Shown: positions 17,282-25,204 of the stretch, piece by piece
Position numbering within the stretch: the first letter of the stretch is position 1
Layout: each line of letters starts with the position of its first letter
Assembly (NCBI GenBank): GCA_964450715.1
Contig: CAYVFC010000017.1
Coordinates: 21,518-85,517, forward strand
Source of the DNA: CAYVFC01 sp964450715
GTDB lineage: Bacteria > Myxococcota_A > Polyangia > Polyangiales > JAFGIB01
DNA length: 64,000 nucleotides
Reading direction: 5' to 3'
Program-made: the position numbers and the translations under genes
The notes under the pieces: generated by a model
The model's database searches: none
Seen by the model: the letters and a program-made list of their open reading frames with translations, nothing else
What the model was told of the DNA's origin: nothing

Positions 17282-18948
17282 GTCACCGTCGCCAGGGATT
17301 GGCCCGGCAACCTGAGGATGCCCCCGGGGGGCAGCGCGCCGAGATCCGCGGAACGCTCGCGACCGCCCAGCACGGTGCGGGTCACGGTCGACGCCGTAGG
17401 AGCATCCTCACCGCTATCGATCCGTACAGCCTTTTCGGTGAGCTCTGGGTTGGTGAGCACGACGGTGACCGCGTCGCCCCCGGGCGATACCCACGCCGAA
17501 GCGAGCAAGCCGTCCGTGTCGGAGCTGGCCGCCACGCGGACCGAGCCCGGTTCGAGGTGGGCCGAGTAGTGGAGCATGACGTGATAGGGGTCCGCGATCA
17601 CGAAGTCGTCTTCGGTCAGGTTGATGAGCGTCGTGCGATCGGGCGCGATGCTGGAGGCGGATCCCACGAAGTCGGTCTGCAGGTAGACCACCGCACCCTC
17701 GATAACGAGCGTCGCGTGCATCAGCACGGCCGTGGTCAGGGCGTCCGCCCCCATCTCCGTCTGGAATAGGGGCCTCTGGGTCTGTTCGGCGAGCTCGCCC
17801 AGCGCCTCGAGCGCGGCGCCATCGAGGTTGGCGGCTTCGGTACCGTACAGGTGGTGCGCTATGGCATCCAGCTTCTCGATGTCGAGCTCGGCGACGTAGT
17901 CGGCGACCTGCATGGAGTTACTCGTCTCGGGCGCGATGATTCGCGGAATGGAGGCCAAGCCAACGAGCTCTGCCATCACCGCGGCCAGGGCTTCCGCGTA
18001 CCCGGGGTAGTCAACGGTCACGACGACGCCGGCGTCGGTCGTTACCGTCGCGGTTCCCTGGGTGGGCAGGAACCGGCAGGCCTCTATCATCCGCCCCGTG
18101 CCGGGAACGAAGTTCGGGTTGTTTTGGATGGAGATGTAGTCGGGCTCGATGCCCGCGAGGGCATAAGCGTCGAGCGACGCACGCCAATGGCCGGCGAACC
18201 CCGCGTAGTTGAAGCTCCCGTCGGGCAGCCTGGCCAGCGTGCAAGTATCCGGGTTGCCCTCGCACCAGCTCCAGCCGTTCGCCTTCAGCGAGCCCGGCGG
18301 GCTCGCCGAGACGAGGATGATCATGGGGCTCTGCCCCAGCCGCTGATCGGCCGCGTTCACCATCTCGACGCTGCTGCTCAGATCCACCCCGTCCGCCTGG
18401 CCGTGGAGGTTGCGCAGGCGGATTACGTTCAGACCGCTCCCGGAGAACAGGGCGTCAAAGAGCGCCTCCTTGCGCGGATGCCGTGCCATCTCCCCATAAA
18501 CGTAGCCGACGCCGGCGCCAAACCCGACGATGGCCTGGAACCGCTGCGACGCGTCGACCGAAACCAGAGCTGTCTGCGCCGGGGTCGGCACGCACGCGCC
18601 GGCCACGCAACTGGTGCCGTTTCCGCAGCCCTCGGCCGGGCAGGGCTCGAGACAGAGGCCGGGGCTCGGCAGAGGATTGCCGGCGCACAGGACGATCGCT
18701 CCGTCGTCCTCTGCCGCCACGCACGACGTACCGGGCAGCTCGCCGCAGGCGGGCCCGTCGCTGCAGCTCCGCGTGCAGGCACCGCACAGGCACTGCAGCT
18801 CGCCGCACTCGGCGTCGATCCGGCATAGGGTCAGCCAGTTGGTCTGCGTTCCCACGCTCGGTCCGTCCGCGGGGGCGCAGGCAGCCGCACACGCCGCCAG
18901 CCACAGCCCCGCGGCGCGGCGTGCGAGGGCACCGCTCGGCTTTTTCAT
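17272..18948 (-). CDS. GH30-type xylanase-like protein with altered acid/base residue
   Basis: The 558-residue exported protein has a signal peptide ending AACAAAC (likely lipoprotein), a Cys-rich region at ~35-120 of the myxobacterial type (CGELQCLCGACTRSC and similar), and a GH30 (beta/alpha)8 domain plus beta side domain from ~130. Family motifs include GFGAGVGYVYGEM, SASPPGSLKANGW, AHHLYGTEAAN and FQTEMG with the nucleophile Glu398. The acid/base motif, QNEP in active GH30 enzymes, reads QNNP here (Asn277, nt 18118-18120). Two base changes separate the codon AAC from a Glu codon, so this is unlikely to be a single sequencing error. Activity may be lost or changed. The start ATG overlaps the stop of the upstream winged-helix gene by 4 bp, so both are one transcription unit. 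Confidence 0.85.
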   Translation of the reverse strand: MKKPSGALARRAAGLWLAACAAACAPADGPSVGTQTNWLTLCRIDAECGELQCLCGACTRSCSDGPACGELPGTSCVAAEDDGAIVLCAGNPLPSPGLCLEPCPAEGCGNGTSCVAGACVPTPAQTALVSVDASQRFQAIVGFGAGVGYVYGEMARHPRKEALFDALFSGSGLNVIRLRNLHGQADGVDLSSSVEMVNAADQRLGQSPMIILVSASPPGSLKANGWSWCEGNPDTCTLARLPDGSFNYAGFAGHWRASLDAYALAGIEPDYISIQNNPNFVPGTGRMIEACRFLPTQGTATVTTDAGVVVTVDYPGYAEALAAVMAELVGLASIPRIIAPETSNSMQVADYVAELDIEKLDAIAHHLYGTEAANLDGAALEALGELAEQTQRPLFQTEMGADALTTAVLMHATLVIEGAVVYLQTDFVGSASSIAPDRTTLINLTEDDFVIADPYHVMLHYSAHLEPGSVRVAASSDTDGLLASAWVSPGGDAVTVVLTNPELTEKAVRIDSGEDAPTASTVTRTVLGGRERSADLGALPPGGILRLPGQSLATVTYR

Positions 18949-19940
18949 CCGCCGCCCTCCTCTTCTCGCAAGTATTGACCGCAGTAGTAGGTGACCTGAT
19001 AGACGGATTCGGACTCGTGGGTGCGGTTATACTCCTCCACTTCATCCCACAGGGCAATGGCCCGCTTGCGCGTGTCGGCGAGCAGTGAGCGCACCTCCTG
19101 TTCCCTGGGGTGACCCGGCCAGATGTCGAACGAGAGCGTGGTACCGCCCACCGTATCGTCCGCCGCCGAGACGTGACGCCCCTGCACCGCCTTGGCCGCC
19201 AGGGCGCTGAGCACCGCCCGGTGATGATCGACGATCGCGGCCTCCCACCCCGCGGCCTCACCCAAGGGAATGAGGCAATGATCCGTCGAGTAGTAGGTGC
19301 CGTCCGGCCGCTCTACCGCCCGGATCCGAGCGTTGGCCAGCAAGCCGGCCAGCGCTTCATCGATGACCGAATCCGGCAACGCCAGCATCTCCGTCAGCTG
19401 CGCCCTGCTCAACGGTCCACTGCGCACCACGTAGACCCAGACCAGCGCCTGGTTGGTCTGCCGGGAATTGACGCCGCAGGACATGCCGAGCTCCTCGAGC
19501 TCCTCGGCGGTGGCCACGCGATATCTAGACTCCTTTCCGCGGCCGCTACGCAGGACCAGCCCGCTCTCGACCAGGTCGTTGAGAATGCTACGCACCTTGG
19601 GTTCGTCGTCGCGCTCGAAGCGCCGGAGGATCTCGGCGCGGCTGACGGAATCGTGCTCGGCGAGGAAGGTGTGGATGGCCTCCCACAAGCTGACGCCGCG
19701 ATCGGTCGCCGACTCGTTCAACCGTTGTACCTTCTGCCGGTACGAACGCAGCGCCAGGCCGAACATGTCCGCGATCACCTTCTTGCCCAGGCCCTGGCTC
19801 TCGAGCTCGCGGACCAGGTTGACGAAGACGCTGTCGGCGATGTGCGAAAGCGGTGAGCGAACGCCGTCGACCGTCGACAGCTGCGCGATGAGCACCATCG
19901 TTTGCCGTACGATGGCGTCGATCAGGAGCTGGGAGTTCAT
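18945..19940 (-). CDS. Predicted winged-helix regulatory protein
   Basis: ATG 19940 starts a 331-residue protein of about the size of conserved proteins found in myxobacteria. It begins MNSQLLIDAIVRQTMVLIAQ, then a helical region with GLGKKVIADMFGLALRSYRQKV, which looks like a helix-turn-helix, followed by a winged-helix-like segment (SRAEILRRFERDDEPKVRSILNDL) and a second one at ~170-235 (GPLSRAQLTEMLALPDSVID). No signal or membrane segment is present. Its overlap with the GH30 gene and its divergence from the aminotransferase operon (161 bp apart) suggest control of one or both. The family assignment is from memory; DNA binding is inferred from the two helix-turn-helix-like segments. Confidence 0.65.
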   Translation of the reverse strand: MNSQLLIDAIVRQTMVLIAQLSTVDGVRSPLSHIADSVFVNLVRELESQGLGKKVIADMFGLALRSYRQKVQRLNESATDRGVSLWEAIHTFLAEHDSVSRAEILRRFERDDEPKVRSILNDLVESGLVLRSGRGKESRYRVATAEELEELGMSCGVNSRQTNQALVWVYVVRSGPLSRAQLTEMLALPDSVIDEALAGLLANARIRAVERPDGTYYSTDHCLIPLGEAAGWEAAIVDHHRAVLSALAAKAVQGRHVSAADDTVGGTTLSFDIWPGHPREQEVRSLLADTRKRAIALWDEVEEYNRTHESESVYQVTYYCGQYLREEEGGG

Positions 19941-20101
19941 TGGATGACGAGACTCCTTTCTGCTTCGAAGGGACCCCGACCGCGTTTCACGGACTGTTGC
20001 CCAATATTCCCACGACGGGGAGGTACGAAACAGGGGTGTGGCTTCTCCCCCCCTGGGTAGTGATAGAATGCGTCTCCGTGTCAAACCGCAAACCCTCGCT
20101 C

Positions 20102-21499
20102 ATGTCCTGGTCCGAAGCGTATACGCTCGAGTGGCGCGAGGTCCGGGAGGCGTTTGGCTCCCACCTCAATCCCGGCTTGCTCCGGATTCTCGAGCGGCTC
20201 GGCTACGACGCGATCCGGGTGGTATCCGCGCGCGACATGTATTACCGGACCGCGTCGGGCGAAGAGATCCTCGACTGCTGGGGCGGCTTCGGATCGGTCA
20301 ACCTGGGTCACAACCACCCTCGCCTGGCAGAGGTACGGCGCTGTTTCGACGAACGACAGCTGCCCGAGATCTGCCAGGCTTTTCTACCGGCACAGGCGGC
20401 GGTGCTCGCCAGGAATCTCGCCGCGATCATGCCCGGCGATCTGAAAGTCAGCTATCTGTGTTGCACCGGCTCCGAAGCGGTGGAGGCCGCGTTGAAGTTG
20501 GCGGTCAAGTACAAGAACAACAGCCTGGGCCGGATCATTCACGCCGAGAACGGGATGCACGGGAAGACGCACGGCGCGCTGTCCGTCACCGGTAACCATC
20601 GGCTGAGAAGGCCGTTCAAGCAGCTCGACAACTGCCTGTCGATTCCCTTCGCCGATAGCTACGCACTGCGGATGGTTTTGGAGCGGGCGCGGGGTAAGGG
20701 GCCGGGGCAGGAGATCGTCGCCGTCATTATCGAGCCGATACAGTGCGGCGGCGGGGTGGTGGTTCCGCCGGAGGGTTATCTCCGCGAGGTGCGCCACCTT
20801 TGCGACGAGTTCGGCGCCGTGCTGATCGTCGACGAAGTGCAGACCGGTTTCGGCCGCACCGGCAAGATGTTCGCCTTCGAGCACGAGGGGATCGTTCCCG
20901 ACCTGGTCACCGTCTCCAAGGCCTTTGGCGGCGGCAAGGCGCCGATCGCCGCCTGTGTCGCCCGCCGGGAGGTATTCGAGAAGGCCTACGGTTCGACCGG
21001 CGATTGTACGCTGCACAACGCAACCTTCAACGAGATGGGCGGCCCCGCCGCGCTGGCCACCGAGACCATTCACATTCTTTACGACGAGGGGCTCGTCGAC
21101 AACGCTGCCACGGTCGGCGCCTATTTGCAGCAGAGGCTAGACGAATTGCCCGCCGCCTTTCCCGAGATCGTCGTCGATGTCCGCGGCCGCGGCCTGCTCG
21201 CCGGCATCGAGTTGAGAAATATCACCGAGCTTTTGCCCGGCGCCTTGTTGGGAGCCTACTCGGAGCGTCTACGCGCCCTCGGGGACGGCCCCTTGGCCGT
21301 GCTGGTGGCGAGCGCGCTCTTGCTGGACCACCGAATCCTGGTCGCGTTTACCGATTTCAACCGTAACGTCCTGCGGCTCGAGCCTCCTCTGACCATGAAG
21401 GAAGCGCACGTCGATCAAGTCATCGACGCGCTGAAAGAGACGCTTTCCAGAGGGGTATCCGGGCTGGTAAAGAGCGCCTTGAGGAGGAGAGTGGGGTAA
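20102..21499 (+). CDS. Class III PLP-dependent aminotransferase
   Basis: The 465-residue protein is a fold-type I aminotransferase. It shows the cofactor-site motifs of the class: CCTGSEAVEAALKLA, IIEPIQCGGGVVVPP, LIVDEVQTGFGRTGKMFA with the pyridine-ring Asp, and VTVSKAFGGGKAPIA with the Schiff-base Lys273. ATG 20102 is preferred; GTG 20078 is possible. It is the first gene of a five-gene unit (gaps 5, 4, 6 and -1 bp). The neighbours (epimerase, methyltransferase, membrane protein, radical SAM enzyme) point to a biosynthetic pathway rather than amino acid metabolism; its amino acceptor may be a sugar, a ketone or an aldehyde lipid intermediate. The substrate cannot be told from sequence. Confidence 0.85.
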   Translation: MSWSEAYTLEWREVREAFGSHLNPGLLRILERLGYDAIRVVSARDMYYRTASGEEILDCWGGFGSVNLGHNHPRLAEVRRCFDERQLPEICQAFLPAQAAVLARNLAAIMPGDLKVSYLCCTGSEAVEAALKLAVKYKNNSLGRIIHAENGMHGKTHGALSVTGNHRLRRPFKQLDNCLSIPFADSYALRMVLERARGKGPGQEIVAVIIEPIQCGGGVVVPPEGYLREVRHLCDEFGAVLIVDEVQTGFGRTGKMFAFEHEGIVPDLVTVSKAFGGGKAPIAACVARREVFEKAYGSTGDCTLHNATFNEMGGPAALATETIHILYDEGLVDNAATVGAYLQQRLDELPAAFPEIVVDVRGRGLLAGIELRNITELLPGALLGAYSERLRALGDGPLAVLVASALLLDHRILVAFTDFNRNVLRLEPPLTMKEAHVDQVIDALKETLSRGVSGLVKSALRRRVG

Positions 21500-21504
21500 C
21501 AGCA

Positions 21505-22545
21505 GTGCCGACCGTGCTCATTACCGGGGGTTCCGGTTTTCTGGGTATCCCGCTGATCAAGGCTCTGCTTCGACAGCGATACCGCGTGCGCGTACTCGAT
21601 ATCGAGGCTCTGAACTGCCCCGAGCTCGAGAGCGAGGTCGAGTTCGTGAAGGGGGACGTGAGAGACGGCGCGATTGTGGAAGCCGTCTGCGGCGGCGCCC
21701 GGTTCGTCGTTCATTGCGTCGCGGTGCAACCCGTCTCGCGGTCGAAGCGCGAAATCTTCCGGGATGTCAACGTGAAGGGGACGCGCAACGTTCTTTCCGC
21801 CTCGCGCCGCCACCGGGTCGAGAGGTTTCTCTACATCTCCTCCAGCGCGACCTACGGCGTGCCGCGCGAGGTGCCGATCACCGAGCGGACCGCTTTCAAC
21901 CCGGTATGCGACTACGGGCAGTCCAAGGCCGCCGCCGAGCGGTTGTGCAACAGGTTTCGCGCCGACGGTCTGGACGTCGTGATCCTGCGTCCCCGGGTGC
22001 TCATCGGCGAGGGACGGCTCGGGGTTTACCAGCTGCTTTTTAGCTGGATCGCCGACCGCAAGCCCATCTTCATCCTCGGTTCGGGGAAACAGAAGTTTCA
22101 GGCGCTAGGCGTGAACGACATGGTGCAGGCCTGCCTGCTGGCGATGCGAGGGGCCTGCCGCAACCAGGACGTGAATTTGGGAGCCATGGAGTATGGAACC
22201 TTTCGCGGGGATCTCAGGGGATTGATGGATCACGCGGGCAACCGTTCACCCATCGTTTCGCTGCCGGTCGCGCCGGCGCGGGCCGCCTTGTGGAGCCTGG
22301 ATTTGCTGGACGTGTCGCCGTTGACGCCCTGGCACTACCTGACCTCGAATGTCGCCTTTTTCTACGACATCACCAAGGCCAGGACCCTTCTCGGCTGGCA
22401 GCCGAAGGTCAGCAACCTCGAGATGCTGGTTGCAAGCTACGACTGGTATCTCTCGCACCGGCACACGGTGGATCGCGATCTCGGGGTGACGCATCGCAAG
22501 TCGCTCAGGCCTCGGGCCTTTGGCATCGTCAAGGCACTGACGTAG
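21505..22545 (+). CDS. NAD-dependent epimerase/dehydratase (extended SDR)
   Basis: GTG 21505 starts five bases after the aminotransferase; a purine-rich GGAGGAGA lies 15 bp upstream. The 346-residue protein has the SDR glycine motif ITGGSGFLG, an NVKGT segment, the catalytic Ser region ISSSATYG, and the YGQSK Tyr-Lys pair. Downstream are substrate-side residues of the sugar-nucleotide epimerase or 3-beta-hydroxysteroid dehydrogenase type (DVVILRPRVLIGEGRLGVYQ). It can act on a nucleotide sugar or on a lipid or isoprenoid alcohol. Its place between an aminotransferase and a methyltransferase fits synthesis of an amino sugar, but the substrate is not shown by the sequence. Confidence 0.85.
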   Translation: MPTVLITGGSGFLGIPLIKALLRQRYRVRVLDIEALNCPELESEVEFVKGDVRDGAIVEAVCGGARFVVHCVAVQPVSRSKREIFRDVNVKGTRNVLSASRRHRVERFLYISSSATYGVPREVPITERTAFNPVCDYGQSKAAAERLCNRFRADGLDVVILRPRVLIGEGRLGVYQLLFSWIADRKPIFILGSGKQKFQALGVNDMVQACLLAMRGACRNQDVNLGAMEYGTFRGDLRGLMDHAGNRSPIVSLPVAPARAALWSLDLLDVSPLTPWHYLTSNVAFFYDITKARTLLGWQPKVSNLEMLVASYDWYLSHRHTVDRDLGVTHRKSLRPRAFGIVKALT

Positions 22546-22549
22546 GGAA

Positions 22550-23263
22550 ATGGGCAGGCGGGCGAAAGACTGGGCCGAATTCTGGGACGCGCAGGGAGTC
22601 TTCGGCGACAGGTTCCTGCGCAAGAACGCCGAGTTGTTCGTGGAACGTACCGAGGAGTTGCTGGGCTACGGGCGCGACGACATCGTGCTCGACGTGGGAT
22701 GCGGCCCCGGTTGGCTGGCCCACCTGCTGCAGAGCCGCGTCCAGGCGCTCTGCGGTGTCGACTCCTCCCAACGACAGGTGGAGATCTGCAGGCGGCGTTA
22801 CGGGGGGGCGGGCAACCTTTGTTTCGAACGAATCGACCCCGGCTGCGACTCTCTGCCGCTACCGATGTCAAAAGCGCACTACAGCCTGATCGTCTGTCAG
22901 AGCATGGTCCATTACCTTAAGGACCACGACCAGGTCGAGCGGCTGTTACGGGCGATGGTGGCCGTGGCCGCTCCGGGCGCCAAGATCCTGCTGGCGGATC
23001 TGCCGAAGTCGCCGCGTCTCTACCTGGATGTTGTCTCTCAGGTCTGGCACGGCGCCCGGCGGGGCTTTCTCGCCGACGTGTTGCGGGGATTGGCGGCGGC
23101 CCGGTTCTCGGACTACCACCGCCTGCGGTATTCGCCGGGAGTGCTACTGTTTCCGCGAGAACGCCTGCAGGCGCTGGCCGGTCGGGTGGCGCGTGATGCG
23201 ACCATCATCGAGCGGGCGCTGACCGTCAACGCGAGCCGTCACCATCTATTGATCACCCTCTAG
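22550..23263 (+). CDS. Class I SAM-dependent methyltransferase
   Basis: The 237-residue cytoplasmic protein has the SAM-binding motif I VLDVGCGPGWLAHLL, an acidic motif II (LCGVDSSQRQVEI) and a post-motif segment YSLIVCQSMVHYL, followed by a C-terminal substrate region with many Arg and aromatic residues. It begins with the pattern KDWAEFWDAQGVFGDRF. It lies 4 bp after the epimerase and 6 bp before the membrane protein gene, so it is co-transcribed with them. The acceptor is not known; O- or C-methylation of the operon's product is a fair guess. Confidence 0.85.
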   Translation: MGRRAKDWAEFWDAQGVFGDRFLRKNAELFVERTEELLGYGRDDIVLDVGCGPGWLAHLLQSRVQALCGVDSSQRQVEICRRRYGGAGNLCFERIDPGCDSLPLPMSKAHYSLIVCQSMVHYLKDHDQVERLLRAMVAVAAPGAKILLADLPKSPRLYLDVVSQVWHGARRGFLADVLRGLAAARFSDYHRLRYSPGVLLFPRERLQALAGRVARDATIIERALTVNASRHHLLITL

Positions 23264-23269
23264 AGAGCG

Positions 23270-25204
23270 ATGTCCGGAGCCGACAGGAAACGAGTCGAAG
23301 CCAGCGGCTGGATTGCTGTTTCCGGTGCGGCTCTCGGCTGGCTGCTGGTTTTCTTCTACCTGGGGCTCAATATCAATATGGCTCCCGACCAGGTAGACGG
23401 CGCCCTGGTTCTGTCGTCTATACACGATGTATCAGAGGGCCAAGGGGTATTTTGGGATTTCATCGACATCTATGGACCGATCCACTGGTTTTTCCCGGCC
23501 CTCTTCTACTCCTGGGCGGGGCAACAGGTCTGGGGCGTACGCCTGTGGCTGCTTCTGATCAAGCTCTTGTCGGTCGCGCTCTGCTACCTGTTGACGAAAC
23601 GGCTCGCCGACCGATTCCACGCCTGGATGTCGGCGGTATTGATGACGGTGCTTCTGGGGCTGCCCTGGCACGCGCTTCAGATCCCCTATGCGGCTCTGCA
23701 CTGCCTGCCCTATCTGCTGGGCAGCTGGTACCTGCTGTTCTGCCGGCCCCTGCGGCTAAAATGGCTCAACCACGTCCTGGCCGGCCTTCTCACCGCTGCT
23801 GCTCTCTGGATCAAGATCAGCAGCGGCGCCTTCCTGCTGGCGGGCGGGGTATTCTACTGCCTCTATTGGCTACCGCGAACGTTCGAACAGAGCGGGCCGG
23901 GAAAACCGGACAACCGGGCCGCCGCCTGGTTTCGCGGCGTCCAGGTAATAGGATTGATCTGCTACGCGGCGGTTTTCTACTACTTCGCATACGAGATCTC
24001 CGACTGGCTATTCGTTCTCTACCTGCAGCTTCCGTTCGCATTGACCTTGGTCTGGACGTTGCGACGGGTATGGATCGCGGACGAGCGGGATACGGACTTT
24101 GCCGAGAGGCTCGGGGCGCTTGCTGCCTATGGTGCTACAAGCGTGTGCCTCGCCCTCGTCTTTGGACTCTTCTATTTCGGATTCGAGGGTGGAAAGCGTT
24201 ACGCGGCGGAGATATGGAACCTGATCCTCCACACGAGCTACTGGCACCGGGTGCCGGCCGTGGGAGAGCCCGGATACTATCCGGGATTCAACGAGTACTA
24301 CTGGAACCAGTTTCCTTGGCTGATCACCATTCTCTTCTGCCTCTGGTGGGCACTACAGCGAAACGGCGGGGGGGAGCGAACCTTCGGCCTACGGTGGGTC
24401 GCATCGCGTAACGATCTGAGCGGCCTGTGGGCCGCCATCAACTTTCATATGTTCGTTCTCTATTCCTTCGGGGACGAGACCCACACGCTGCTGGCGATCT
24501 TTCCCGCCGTTCCGATATTTTTCGTCATTCTATCCCAGATCGAGAAACTGGCCGTTGCCCGCGTGCGCGGCCTGCGTCCGGCCGGGCTGATCCGGGTGGG
24601 GCTGTCGATCGCGCTGTTCGCCTGGTTCTCTACCCTGACCTTCCGGCCTCGTGCCGATGCCCTGTCGTGGAGCGAAGGAGACTGGACGTCGTCCCCGCGG
24701 ATCGGCGAACAGGAGAGTCGGAACCGCCTGCGCTACTTGCGGTTCAGCGCCGAGAATAACCCGGCGGTAAAGGACCGTAAAACCGAGATTACCAATCACG
24801 AATGGGACGCGCAGATCAACCAGGCGAGTATGTACATCGACGAGATCACCCGAGACGGCGAGGAGGTGCTGGTCCTCTGCCCGAACCAGTTGCTGACCTT
24901 CCACTCCCATACCCGGCAGGCCGGGGGACGGTACCGGTACCTGTTCTACCTGGTGAAGTTCCGCGTGATGAGCCGGCGCTCCTTTCTCGCGGTGGTACCC
25001 TTCGACGACATGGTCGATATTTTCCGAAATCCTCCCCGGGTGGCGGTATCGGAGGAGGGAGTTCAAGCCCTAGTGGAAGCCTTCCCGGAGTTCGGATTCA
25101 TGCTAGATAGATACTACGAGTTAACGCGGACTTTTTCCGAGCTCCGGGTCTACCGGCGCCGCGACACGCTGGACGCCCCGTCAGAAGATGGGATAGAACG
25201 ATAA
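23270..25204 (+). CDS. Polytopic membrane protein, GT-C-like family, paralogue 1
   Basis: The 644-residue protein has ~11-12 transmembrane helices and a C-terminal ~170-residue soluble domain. After TM1 the first loop carries PDQVDGALVL and WDFIDIYGPIHWFFPALFY, then WGVRLW. This acidic loop with a PMT/GT39-like layout suggests a polyprenyl-phosphate-sugar glycosyltransferase of the GT-C fold. The soluble end has the motif NQLLTFHSHTRQAGGRYRY. Two paralogues with the same motifs lie at 26678-28642 and 44138-46045. It overlaps the next gene by 1 bp (TAATG). The acceptor and donor are not known; I assign the fold by loop motif and helix pattern only. Confidence 0.75.
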   Translation: MSGADRKRVEASGWIAVSGAALGWLLVFFYLGLNINMAPDQVDGALVLSSIHDVSEGQGVFWDFIDIYGPIHWFFPALFYSWAGQQVWGVRLWLLLIKLLSVALCYLLTKRLADRFHAWMSAVLMTVLLGLPWHALQIPYAALHCLPYLLGSWYLLFCRPLRLKWLNHVLAGLLTAAALWIKISSGAFLLAGGVFYCLYWLPRTFEQSGPGKPDNRAAAWFRGVQVIGLICYAAVFYYFAYEISDWLFVLYLQLPFALTLVWTLRRVWIADERDTDFAERLGALAAYGATSVCLALVFGLFYFGFEGGKRYAAEIWNLILHTSYWHRVPAVGEPGYYPGFNEYYWNQFPWLITILFCLWWALQRNGGGERTFGLRWVASRNDLSGLWAAINFHMFVLYSFGDETHTLLAIFPAVPIFFVILSQIEKLAVARVRGLRPAGLIRVGLSIALFAWFSTLTFRPRADALSWSEGDWTSSPRIGEQESRNRLRYLRFSAENNPAVKDRKTEITNHEWDAQINQASMYIDEITRDGEEVLVLCPNQLLTFHSHTRQAGGRYRYLFYLVKFRVMSRRSFLAVVPFDDMVDIFRNPPRVAVSEEGVQALVEAFPEFGFMLDRYYELTRTFSELRVYRRRDTLDAPSEDGIER

